From Micromonospora haikouensis (GTDB taxonomy: Bacteria > Actinomycetota > Actinomycetes > Mycobacteriales > Micromonosporaceae), in contig NZ_FMCW01000048.1 in the NCBI RefSeq assembly GCF_900091595.1, positions 1 to 36,421 on the forward strand: DNA of 36,421 nucleotides, written 5' to 3'. Each line of letters opens with the position of its first letter. Position 1 is the first letter of the stretch. Below the pieces are notes generated by a model. That model saw only the letters and a list, made by a program, of their open reading frames with translations, did not search any database and was not told where the DNA came from. Of the stretch, positions 1 through 9,400 are shown piece by piece. Made by a program: the position numbers and the translations under genes.

Positions 1-34
1 CTAGTGCCGTGACCATGAACGTTGACGGTGTTGG
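1..34 (+). repeat. IS630 terminal inverted repeat, left
   Basis: This end is the inverted partner of 1212-1245. The first 15 bases are identical between the two, followed by scattered mismatches at about positions 16, 20, 24 and 25. The last nine bases match again. Confidence 0.88.
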
Positions 35-36
35 GG

Positions 37-1227
37 TCAGGCTGCGTGGGTGGTGGGTTGGCCCCAGCGTCGTTGGCGTTCGCTGCGGATGCGGGCGCGT
101 TCGCGGCGTTGGGCGGCCAGGACGTCGGGGTGGCGGGCGTTGGCGTTGCGCCAACGTAGGTAGGTCTGCAGCCGACGGGTCAGGACGGTGTGGTTGGGGT
201 GGTTCGAGCCGGCGATGACGAAGGTGCGTAGCGGCCCGAACTGGGCCTCGATCGGGTTGGCCCAGGAGGCGTAGGTCGGGGTGAAGCACAGTTCGACCTT
301 GTTCCGGACCGCCCACCTGCGGATCTTCACGCCTTTGTGTGCGGACAGGTTGTCCAGGATGACGTAGATCGGTGCGCCGTCCGGCCGCGCGGCGCGGATC
401 GACTTGAGCGCGGCGAGGGTGTTCGCGGCGCTCTTGCGGCGGCGCACGACGCCCCAGAGTTGGTCGTCGCCGATGCTGTAGCAGCCGTGGAACTGTCGGA
501 CGCCGTGCAGCTTGTGGTAGTTCGCGGGCAACCGGTGTGGGTGCCCGGCCGGTGCCCACCCTGTGCCGGCCTGCGGGCGGATGACCAGGGGCCCGAACTC
601 GTCGAAAGCGAATACCCGCTGCGGGAAGTGGCTGCTCACGTACTCGATCCGGGCGAGCTTGGTGTCCCGCTGCGGGTCGGTGGACTCCTTCCACGTCTTG
701 GTCCGCTGGAAGGTGATCCGGTGCCGGCGCAGGATCTGCCGCAGCCGTTCCCGCCCGATCCGGACCCGGCGAGTCGAGTGCACGCGCAGGTGCTCGGCGA
801 GCTTGCGGATGCTCCACCGGGTGAAGGGCCGCTCCAGCTTCTCGGGGCGGGTGTTGGCCGTCTCGACGATGAACTGTTCTTCGTCAGGACTGATCTGGCG
901 GGGACGGCCACCCGCCCACTGAGGGTCCAGGCTGGCCATCCCCATCTCGTTGAACCGGTGGATGACCTGGCGGATCGTGTCCTCGTCGGCCTGCACCAGG
1001 CGGGCGATCGCCGGCACCGTGTTCCCACCGGCAGACGCGAGCACGACCATCGCCCGCCTCAACCGGATCGGCGAGCCGGTACCTCTACGAGTGATCCTCA
1101 GCAGCTGCTGACCCTCATGGTCACTGAGCCGCCGAACGCGAACGGGTTCTGCCACCGCCACAGCCTGACCGCAACCACGACGCCCGGCCGGCAGGCCAGA
1201 CGGCATGTCATCCAACACCGCAAACAT
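37..1227 (-). CDS. IS630-family DDE transposase
   Basis: The product is a 396-residue transposase for cut-and-paste movement at TA targets. An N-terminal helix-turn-helix region (about residues 35-110, including GNTVPAIARLVQ) precedes an RNase H-fold catalytic domain. The DDE triad is visible as D209 in VFAFDEFGP, D292 in YVILDNLSAHKG and E327 in WANPIEAQF, which is the normal IS630 arrangement. Start and stop both lie close to the inverted repeats, and no frameshift is present, unlike the many IS630 members that are split. The ATG at 1225-1227 lies inside the right terminal repeat. A long antisense frame covers the same DNA and is a GC-rich shadow. Confidence 0.93.
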   Translation of the reverse strand: MFAVLDDMPSGLPAGRRGCGQAVAVAEPVRVRRLSDHEGQQLLRITRRGTGSPIRLRRAMVVLASAGGNTVPAIARLVQADEDTIRQVIHRFNEMGMASLDPQWAGGRPRQISPDEEQFIVETANTRPEKLERPFTRWSIRKLAEHLRVHSTRRVRIGRERLRQILRRHRITFQRTKTWKESTDPQRDTKLARIEYVSSHFPQRVFAFDEFGPLVIRPQAGTGWAPAGHPHRLPANYHKLHGVRQFHGCYSIGDDQLWGVVRRRKSAANTLAALKSIRAARPDGAPIYVILDNLSAHKGVKIRRWAVRNKVELCFTPTYASWANPIEAQFGPLRTFVIAGSNHPNHTVLTRRLQTYLRWRNANARHPDVLAAQRRERARIRSERQRRWGQPTTHAA

Positions 1228-1245
1228 TCGTGGTCACGGCACTAG
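1212..1245 (-). repeat. IS630 terminal inverted repeat, right
   Basis: This end is the inverted partner of 1-34 and contains the first codons of the transposase. It ends in CTAG, the usual TA-centred target of this family. Confidence 0.88.
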
Positions 1246-1314
1246 ACCATCATGATCCAACGCTCAAGTGCCCAGGGCCAGGGGGCAACTCCCCGCCCCG
1301 GCACATAAGACCTG

Positions 1315-1343
1315 CCGTGGCCCAACTTGGATAAGGGCCACGG
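1315..1343 (-). terminator. Hairpin terminator of the defence operon
   Basis: A perfect 9-bp GC-rich stem (1315-1323 pairing with 1335-1343) with an 11-nt loop begins three bases after the stop codon of the helicase-nuclease gene (1346-1348, minus strand). There is no long U tract, which is common for actinobacterial terminators. It separates the operon from the IS630 element. Confidence 0.6.
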
Positions 1344-1345
1344 GC

Positions 1346-4300
1346 CTATCCTTGCCGGAGGTGTCGGATGATCATGTTTGCGCAGCGGTCGGCATCGCGG
1401 ACGATCTCGCCGCCCCAGAAAGACAGCACCGTCCATCCGGCGGCGGCGAGTTCATCGCGCTTGGCTTTGTCGGATGCTTGCCGGTCAGGGGTGTGGTGAT
1501 GTTGCCACCCGTCGCAGAAAACCGCGACTTTACGTTCGAGCCAGGCGAAGTCGGCGATGGTGACGGGGCGAGGGGTGCCGTCGGTTGAGCCGAGGTCCCC
1601 CCATGCGTATTGGGCGTACCCGCGGGGGGCGCCGGCGTTGATGAGGGCTCCGGCGAGGAGTCGTTCGATTGGTGAGCGGGGTAGTCCGATGAACCCGTCG
1701 GTGAAGACGGGGATGCGCCGTCCCTCCACGTCAGGCGCACCTGCGAAAGTGCGCAGGAAGTCAGCGGCGAGGTGCCGGTCGAGGAGGTCAGCTTCTACTT
1801 GATTGTTGTAGGAGCGAAGGCACGCGTAGCAGGACTGTTCGCAGGAGCAGCCATCGAGGACAGGGACAAGGGTCGCGGCCACCTCGCCGAATTGCTGCGC
1901 GAGTTGCCGTAAGTAGCCGGCGCCGCCCGGTACTTCCTCATAGAGAACGGCCAGCCGCATCACGGCCTCGTCGCTGTTTGGGTCGGGGCGCGGCCAGTCG
2001 AATCCCGCCACTTCGGCGTTGCCGGCCTGCAGCACTGTACGGCAGCCGAGGTCCAGCGATGCGCGGACGCTAGCGAGAAACGCCGGTAGCTGTGCCGGCG
2101 GGATACCGACAGCCTCCATATCCGGCAGCAGCTGGAGACAATCGACCTTGCGTTCGGTCATGAGGACGCTGAGCTTCAGGTCTTGGTTGGTGCACCGCTT
2201 GTCGTGTCGGGCGAAGCGCTCTCGCTGTGCCCTGGTCGGTTTGGGTGCCGGCTGCGCTTCGAACCACATGCCGCATCCGGTGCACACCAGGAACTGCTCG
2301 GGTGGCATGCCCGGCTGGCTGTTCTGACTGATTCGGCCGCGGTTGAGGACGGTCAAGGCGGCGCCGCGTTCCCATTGCAGCAGGAGACCGGGGCGCTCGA
2401 ACAACCACGTCTCGGCGGTCATCGGAGCGCCGAGGTGGTGGGTGACTTCAAACGGCCGACGCGAGCGTGCCTCCTCGTCGGCCGTGATCCGCTGGCGCCG
2501 CTCAGCGCGTAGCGCCCGCATCGGCACGGTGACCTGCGGCACCAGGTTGAGGTTGTCGCAGGACAGGCACGACGCGGCAGTGTTGTCGTTGACGGTGTCG
2601 CAGCGCGGGCAGATGTTCTTGCTCGGTATTGCGCCGGCGCCATCGGCGTTGACAAGGTTCGCGCGGCGCAGGTCGATCTCGTCGACGAACCACTTGGCGC
2701 CCCGTGCGTACACGAGCTGACCGGGTGCGTAGTCCTTCAGAGCCTGAACAGAGTCGTGCGACAGCTCCACGCTTTCCCGTTCCAGTGACAAGGTCGTGGT
2801 GTCCGTGGGGAACGCGTATGACGGCAGGAAGCCCATCGAGTTCAGGTAGGACAGCACATAGGCGCGGGAGCGGTCGGTGTATCGCATCGCATCCAGGCTT
2901 GCCCCGATGCTGGTGATTGCTCGGGTCGCCTCGCGGCCGGGCTTGGCTGCCGCTTGCTGCCACTCCTCCAGAAGGGTCTTCTGGCGAACCCGATACGGCT
3001 CGATCGCCTTGTCGAGGTCGGAGACGAAACCGTCGACGACCTGCCGGCACCACGGGAGTGTAAGCCACGGAAGATCGCCGTCGCCGAGGCCACACCTGAA
3101 TACCTCATGGATCCGGGCGGCGATCTCCTCGGCACGGCCAGACAACGCAGCCTGAACATCTTCGATGTTGAGAAGCTCGCCGGCCTCTTCCTCAGAGACG
3201 AGGTCTCGCATCCACAGCGGGAGATCCTCCCCGCACAACTCCAGGGCGAGTGAACGGGCGTGCCGTTGAATAACGCGGGCGTTGTCCAACAAAAACGTAG
3301 GTGGCCGGATCGAGCCGCGAATCATCTCCACGGGACGGGCGTAGTAGTAGCTGTCATGAGGCATGGTTCCAGCGAAGGTAACGATGAGCGCCACCCGCTC
3401 CTCACGCCGCCCGGCTCGCCCGGCGCGCTGGGCGTAGTTACTCGGGCGCGGCGGCACGTTGCGCAGGATGACCGCGAGGAGCTGACCAAGATCGACGCCA
3501 AGTTCCAGGGTCATGGTGCAGACGAGCAGGTTCAGATCACCGGTCTTGAACCGCTCTTCGATCTGTTCACGCATCTCCAGAGGCACCTGCCCGGAGTGTT
3601 CCTCGGCCTTAACCACGAGGGGGTCGTCACCGCATGCGAGCTGCCGCTCGTGGTCGGAGGGGTCGCCGTCCCATGGTTGCATCACGCCTTTGCAGTTGTA
3701 GGTGGAGCACCTGGCTCGCGGGGAAGGGCCGGGCTGTACCGCGCGGCAAGCCAAGCACCGGCGCAGCGTCTCCGACGGTGGCCGGACCTCGATGGCTTGA
3801 GGTTCTACCTGCCGTAGTCGCACCTGTGCTTTGCCGGTTCCGACCTGAACGTCATTGAGTAGCCGGTGTCGTATGAGAAGCTCCATGGCAGCCTTGATGG
3901 TCCGCTCGATGGCATCCGGCGTGGACACGGAAAAGACCTTGCGGACCATGTTGCCCAGCGAGCTGCGGTAGCTCATGCTGATCGGCTGCGTGCCGGGAAT
4001 CTTGACGGCTGTCTCGCCGAGTCCCGCAACTGGGGCACCGAGACGTACCGTGGCGCCGGCATCGATCAGGTCGGCCTCTGTCTTGGCGTCCAGCCGGGCG
4101 CGGAGCAGTTCGTGGCCAACCGCCCTGCGGGTCCGCGCGAGGTCCAGGATCCGTGCGAGGAACCACCGCGCCCCGCTCTCGTCGGCGCCGGTGTGGGCAA
4201 ACAACGGGTCGAGGTCGTCTGTGGTTAGCGCGTCGAGGCCGGGATAGCCGACGCTGATCAGGCCGAGGCGTTCCAGCGTTGGTGGGCGCCGCTCGTCGTT

Positions 4301-6277
4301 GGCGACCTCACCGAGCACGTCCCACTCACATACCCGCAGCACCCGCTGCCGAGCGTCAGCCCCGACTGGGTCGTCATACAGGCCGGCAGCCTGTCCACGG
4401 CGGAACACATCCTCTACAAGGCCATTGAAGCTAGCCGGCGGTTGGCCCCGGCGCTGACGGTCGCGTACGGCCTCGACGATGAATCGCCGTACCTGGATTG
4501 CACGGGACCGTGCCCGGATGTATCCGGCCTGGAAGGCGGTGTCTTGCCGGGAGTCGGCGAAGACCAGCAACCGGCGAAGTTGCTCGTCGTCGCTCTGCCC
4601 GGCCAGGCCGCTGTGCAGGCTGAACGCGGTCGCGGTCACCGCCGCAGCGGTCCGCGCAGTGAACCCCTCCACCGCACCCGCGCTGCGCCCGTACCCGCAC
4701 ACCGGACACCGGGTTAGCTCTTTACCCGCGTCGGGTACAGCGACGATGACCTCCCGCATCGCCGCTCCGCAGCCCTGACAGTAGCTACCATTGCCGGCCT
4801 TCCCACAGCGCACGCAGCGCAAGCTCGGATACCAGTCGGGGCTTCGCGGGTCCGGATCCTGGACCGGATCGGTGTGCAGCCGACGCGCCAGGTACCGCAC
4901 CACGGGCCCATCCGGCTCCGCCCGCTCCAGGTCGTAGTCCTGCCCGCAACCCAAACACACCCCAAGCGGGAAGGTCGCCTGCGCCTCACACCCGTCCCGG
5001 TGGCACACCGTCGCACCGTTGAACAACAGGTGCTCACCATCGCCAGTGCAGCGCATCAGCCGCGGCAGACCACGCAGGAAGAGGTGAACCTTAGCCTCCA
5101 ACACCGGCGGTCCTGCCGGGGTGTGGGTACTGGCACCCAACAGCAGCCAGCCGGCCACCTCGTCCCGCAGATCCTCGACAGTGACACCGGCACGCTGCGG
5201 CAATGCAGCGAGCACGGCTTCGAGCTCCGCCACGGTACGCGGCTGGGCCAGCTCCGCTCGCAACAGGTCCACCACGGGGCTGTCTTGTGGGTCGCCCAAC
5301 AGGGCACGCAGCCGTTGCATGTTCCCACCGTCGACCAAGGCGGCCCGCAACGCTGCAGCGTCCGGTGCGGCGCCAATCCGGGTCGGATCGGCGATGGGCG
5401 CTGGCACCGGTGTTTCCTCGACGATGCCATCGACATCTAACGGCGCAGCGAACAGGGCGGACGCGAAGGTGGCCGTGCGCCGTAGGTCCGCGTCGTGATC
5501 TCCACCCGCGCTAACTGTTGCGGACAACCCGACGCAAACCAGGCCCTCCTCCGAGTCGACGTGCCCACGCAGCCGCCGCACCAGACAGGCGATCTCGGTG
5601 CCGAGCGCGCCCTGATAGGTGTGGATCTCATCGAGAACCAGGTGACGCAGTACGCCGGCGCCGAACAACTTGCGGTCCTCACGCCGGGTGAGGATGAACT
5701 CCAACATGGAGTAGTTCGTCAACAGAATGTCCGGCGGGTTCTCTTGCATGTCGTCACGCTTATGCTGCGGGGTCGCCCCGGTGTAGACCCCGTACCGAAG
5801 GCCCAGGGCCTCACACGCAGTACGCACGCGGTCTTCCTGGTCGTTGACTAGGGCGTTCATGGGATACAGGGCAATTGCCTTCACGCCCGGCCGGTGCCGC
5901 GTCCGGTACGCGTGAGCGACCACGGGGACCAGGAACGACTCGGTCTTGCCCGAGCCGGTTCCAGTGGCCACCAGGGTGTCCCTGCCCGCCGCGATCCGCT
6001 CGACCGCACGCACCTGATGCGTGAACAATCGATCCACCTGCGGAAACGCCCGCACCAGCTCGGGTGGCAGCCCGATCCGGCCAACAAGTTCGTCAAGCGT
6101 CTCGTCGAGCTGAAACCGCGGCTGCACCGACAGATACGGCCCCCGCCACAACAGCGAGTCCTCATCGGTCAGCCGTTCCAGCCTGCTCTTCAATCCCTGG
6201 TCAGCGACCGGGTAAGTCGTCCAGGTGAACCGCCGGTAGTCATCCCGCAGCCGATCGGCCAGCTCCAGCGGGTTCAT
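1346..6277 (-). CDS. DEAD-box helicase with DUF1998 and C-terminal Vsr-like nuclease domain
   Basis: This is a 1643-residue protein, predicted to be an ATP-dependent nucleic-acid translocase in phage defence. The helicase core has a Q-type motif near Q88, Walker A ATGTGSGKT (104-112), DEIH (216-219), SAT (252-254), FADSRQD (573-579) and motif VI QRAGRAGR (950-957). Cysteine pairs around 425-525 and in a later ribbon (NICPRC, CLSC) look zinc-binding. A DUF1998 segment ends in a Cys cluster near 1477-1490 (CSCEQSCYACLRSYNNQ). The last 72 residues resemble Vsr/DUF559 nucleases: ADF near 1576, DGWQHHH and GWTVLSFWGGEI. The architecture matches the MrfA/YprA (COG1205) and DruE lineage more than DrmA. 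The ATG at 6277 follows GGAGG by 9 nt. It is third and last in its operon, 149 bp after the methylase. The nuclease role is inferred. Confidence 0.85.
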   Translation of the reverse strand: MNPLELADRLRDDYRRFTWTTYPVADQGLKSRLERLTDEDSLLWRGPYLSVQPRFQLDETLDELVGRIGLPPELVRAFPQVDRLFTHQVRAVERIAAGRDTLVATGTGSGKTESFLVPVVAHAYRTRHRPGVKAIALYPMNALVNDQEDRVRTACEALGLRYGVYTGATPQHKRDDMQENPPDILLTNYSMLEFILTRREDRKLFGAGVLRHLVLDEIHTYQGALGTEIACLVRRLRGHVDSEEGLVCVGLSATVSAGGDHDADLRRTATFASALFAAPLDVDGIVEETPVPAPIADPTRIGAAPDAAALRAALVDGGNMQRLRALLGDPQDSPVVDLLRAELAQPRTVAELEAVLAALPQRAGVTVEDLRDEVAGWLLLGASTHTPAGPPVLEAKVHLFLRGLPRLMRCTGDGEHLLFNGATVCHRDGCEAQATFPLGVCLGCGQDYDLERAEPDGPVVRYLARRLHTDPVQDPDPRSPDWYPSLRCVRCGKAGNGSYCQGCGAAMREVIVAVPDAGKELTRCPVCGYGRSAGAVEGFTARTAAAVTATAFSLHSGLAGQSDDEQLRRLLVFADSRQDTAFQAGYIRARSRAIQVRRFIVEAVRDRQRRGQPPASFNGLVEDVFRRGQAAGLYDDPVGADARQRVLRVCEWDVLGEVANDERRPPTLERLGLISVGYPGLDALTTDDLDPLFAHTGADESGARWFLARILDLARTRRAVGHELLRARLDAKTEADLIDAGATVRLGAPVAGLGETAVKIPGTQPISMSYRSSLGNMVRKVFSVSTPDAIERTIKAAMELLIRHRLLNDVQVGTGKAQVRLRQVEPQAIEVRPPSETLRRCLACRAVQPGPSPRARCSTYNCKGVMQPWDGDPSDHERQLACGDDPLVVKAEEHSGQVPLEMREQIEERFKTGDLNLLVCTMTLELGVDLGQLLAVILRNVPPRPSNYAQRAGRAGRREERVALIVTFAGTMPHDSYYYARPVEMIRGSIRPPTFLLDNARVIQRHARSLALELCGEDLPLWMRDLVSEEEAGELLNIEDVQAALSGRAEEIAARIHEVFRCGLGDGDLPWLTLPWCRQVVDGFVSDLDKAIEPYRVRQKTLLEEWQQAAAKPGREATRAITSIGASLDAMRYTDRSRAYVLSYLNSMGFLPSYAFPTDTTTLSLERESVELSHDSVQALKDYAPGQLVYARGAKWFVDEIDLRRANLVNADGAGAIPSKNICPRCDTVNDNTAASCLSCDNLNLVPQVTVPMRALRAERRQRITADEEARSRRPFEVTHHLGAPMTAETWLFERPGLLLQWERGAALTVLNRGRISQNSQPGMPPEQFLVCTGCGMWFEAQPAPKPTRAQRERFARHDKRCTNQDLKLSVLMTERKVDCLQLLPDMEAVGIPPAQLPAFLASVRASLDLGCRTVLQAGNAEVAGFDWPRPDPNSDEAVMRLAVLYEEVPGGAGYLRQLAQQFGEVAATLVPVLDGCSCEQSCYACLRSYNNQVEADLLDRHLAADFLRTFAGAPDVEGRRIPVFTDGFIGLPRSPIERLLAGALINAGAPRGYAQYAWGDLGSTDGTPRPVTIADFAWLERKVAVFCDGWQHHHTPDRQASDKAKRDELAAAGWTVLSFWGGEIVRDADRCANMIIRHLRQG

Positions 6278-6339
6278 CAGGCACGACCTCCAACGCTCAC
6301 ATTACGAAATGCCGGCAAAGCCGAGGGCTCCCGCAGACA

Positions 6340-6360
6340 CGCCTTCCGCAGCGGAAGGCG
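6340..6360 (-). promoter_or_regulatory. Hairpin between methylase and helicase-nuclease genes
   Basis: A perfect 9-bp stem (6340-6348 with 6352-6360) and a 3-nt loop lie in the only sizeable gap of the defence operon (6278-6426). It could be an attenuator, a terminator ahead of an internal promoter, or an RNA-processing site. No T-rich tail follows, and no promoter could be called with confidence. Confidence 0.45.
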
Positions 6361-6426
6361 GCTCCACGATCACACGTTGAGGGTAGCCCGCACCACCGAC
6401 AACAACAGTCCGCGAGGCGGCCTGGT

Positions 6427-9400
6427 TCACTCGGCCAAGGCGGCGAAGTACTGCCGCACAAGGTCCTTGTAACCCTCATCCGGGCGTACCGGGCTACTCT
6501 CCGCGCTCTCACTCTGCCTGAAGTCCGCCAAGATCAGCTCCAACTGTTTCCTGTCGAGCCCGTAAAGGAATGCCACACGGGCGTCTAGATCCGCCCGGAG
6601 CTTGCGTTCCTCGTCCGGCACCAACGGCCCACATTCCACGTTAAGAACCTCGGCAAGTTCCGCGAATTCCGGCGCACGACAGATCAAACGCGCCGAGAGC
6701 TGGACCACCTCAAACCCTGGTCCGCCTTCCAGGGGGATGTCGGCAACGGGTAGAGTTCCGATGACTGATTTGGTGACCGAGCTTGCAACCTTGCGACGCA
6801 CGATAAAATCGATGACCAGGCTGTTCAGTAGCGCGATTACATATACGAGCGCCCGGGAATTGAGAACGGTTCGATACCCGCCGAAGGAATGATCGAATGC
6901 CGATCTGTAAAAGAAATGGAGCTTGTGTGAAACCGCGGTGCCGGGCGGAAGAACCGCTGCGATAAGCGTTCTTTCATCGGTGGCTCTCGCCACTTCACGG
7001 AAACAGATTCGATATTGATCAAATGGAGACTCAAGTCCGCCTGAGCGCATGTTCTCGTCTGCAAGGACCCGTTCACCGCGGCGACGGCGGCGCTGGCGTG
7101 GATCACCCCTGAGCTGGGCACGCTTCATCGCGCGCTTCAGCAGCGCAGTTTCTCCTTCTGGCTCCCTTAGGAAGTATGTCGGCTCTGAGAAGTTGTGCAC
7201 GAACTGGTGAATGTGCTTGCCTTCCCGCAACGGAGCCCCGGACCCATCGGCTGCGAAGTAGGCGCGGTCGTCCTTGATATTGAACTCTCTGCCCCATTGG
7301 ATGGACCAGCCACCGACTGCCATCGGGTCCAGGAAGAGTGGTCGATTGCCGTAGAGGACGGTAATGAGGTCGAGTAGCGCAGGGTCTCGAATGTCTGGAA
7401 CCGAAAGATTCTCCGGGTCTAGAGCAGCGAGTGTCGCGCGAGCTATGGGCAATGTGCGGGTTTCCAAGTCCAAGAGATGTTCGACCGTCGACACGCCGCT
7501 CGTGAAGCGCAATGGATCTGTTGAGCCGCCCTTCTTGGCTACGAGAAGGAGGAATTGCTCGCTGCGATGAATTGGGAAGATTCCGTTGATGTTGTCGCAA
7601 AGGACGAACCAGTCAACATCGCAGTGGTCGAAGAGTTCCCTGCGGTGGTCTGCGGTGGCGGCGCCCGCAGCGACACCGGAATCGATGGTCACGCCAATCC
7701 GGCCATGAGGAGCCAGTAATGCGAGTTCGCGTTCGAGAAAGACCCGATAGTAATTGAATGCTATACCGTGACTGTAGAGCATTCGATATACGCCAGACTC
7801 TTTGATGAACCTCTTTGTGCCGTTAAGTTTGCGTTCGTCGCCGACTCTAGCGTCCTTGACATCCTCCCGCTCCGAGAGTTGTGCCTCATGTTCAGCCCTC
7901 TCGTCACCCCGCTTAAGCAGAGAGTATTTTGGATCAAACCTCCCATAGAACTCGGCGGACTTGAACAGAATCCCCTCCCAAGGAGGGTTGCCGATGATGG
8001 CGTCGAAACCGGCATCCGGCCGCCAGGTTCCGCTTGCATCGAAGAAGACCTCCGGGAATTCGATCTCCCAGTGGAATGGGCGGATCTCCTCACGGATATA
8101 TGCAGCGACGCGGTGGCGTAGGTCTGCGACGGTGGGATACATCGACGGTTGGTTGTGAGCAATCTGGATTCGTCCTTGTCGCCACCCACTAGCATGGCGG
8201 GCGAACTCGGGAAGGAAGAACGGGGCGACCCACCAGTCGCCGAGGGCGCGTAGGCGGGTGAAGTCGTCGCCCTTGATGAGACGGGCGAACCTCTTCTCTT
8301 TGGCGCGCACGTGGAGCCGGTCTTCGGACGGGGCCTCGGCCAGTGCTCGGCGGACGTTGATGATGGTCGTGAGATCTGGCTCGTCGATGTCGAAGAGACT
8401 CTCCTGATATTCGCTGAGGCTTGGACCGCTGTCCCGATTGCTTTGGGCAGGCAGCGGCACGCCCTCCCATGTGGCGATCGAGGCGCCAATGACGCTGTTG
8501 CCGCAGCGGAGATGCGCGTCGAGGAAGGACAGCGGCTTGCCGGATGCGGCGGTTGCCAGCCAGAGGGAGACCTTCGCTAGGTCGACGGCCATGGGGTTGA
8601 GGTCGACGCCATAGATGCAGCGTTCGACGATGAGGCGTCGATAGGCGGCGCGTTCGGCGTCGTCAAGCTTGTGGTCGATGTCTTCGCCGGCACGCGCGAG
8701 GGCTTCACCGTAGGCTTCGGTGAGTTGGTGCACTGCGGGTACAAGAAACGCGCCGGAGCCCATCGCCGGATCGCATACCCGTAGATTCAGGATCTGCTCC
8801 GGGGTGGCGTTCTCGACCAGTGGGCGCAGGGTTTCCACCACGACGAAGTGTGCGAGTGCCCGCGGGGTGTAGTAGGAGCCGGATCCCTTGCGTTCGCCGG
8901 TGGCCCCGAACTGGTAGAAGGTGCCCGTCGGGAGTTCGTCGAGAATCTCGGCGTTCTGGGGTACCTGGTCGGAGTTAATGACTTGTTCGATGGCGCTTTG
9001 CCCGCGCCCAACCCGTACCACCGCCTTAGGCGATTCGGCGATGTGGGGTTCGTATGCGAGGAGCCCTTCGTAGACGCTGCCGAGTTGCTCGACGCCGAGT
9101 TCCCGGTAGTTGATGGGGCGACGGCCCACGGTGTCGCGGCGGTTGATACTCCGGGTGGGTTGCGTGAAGGCAAGGGCATCGATGGCGGTGCGTACAAACG
9201 TGTCGCCAACGGTCAGGTTCGGGTGATCGAGAATCGGGCACTGTTCGATGTCGAAGAGGCCGCCGTTGAATCCGGTGATCTTAAGCTCTCCAGCGTCGGC
9301 GCCTTCGCGTAGCAGGCCCCATTGGGCGCGGAGTGCCTGCCATAGGTGGCCGCTGTCGGGTTCCCAGACGGTGCCGGGGTCGGTGATCTCGACGCGTAGG

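Larger units (their letters stand above)
1..1245 (-). mobile_element. IS630-family insertion sequence, complete
   Basis: A single transposase gene is enclosed by near-identical terminal inverted repeats of about 34 bp (1-34 and 1212-1245, about 30 of 34 positions matching), each beginning ctagtgccgtgacca. IS630 elements insert at TA and duplicate it; here the ends lie in CTAG on both sides, so the mobile part is probably 4-1242 with TA at 2-3 and 1243-1244. The element sits about 70 bp downstream of the terminator of the defence operon. It looks intact because the reading frame is uninterrupted and all three catalytic acidic residues are present. Sequence to the left of position 1 is not visible, so the left boundary rests on the repeat alone. 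Confidence 0.88.

Noticed and set aside
337..1245. Plus-strand 302-codon frame antisense to the transposase
   Set aside because: It is a GC-rich shadow of the IS630 gene; its residues show no domain while the opposite strand has the full DDE motifs.
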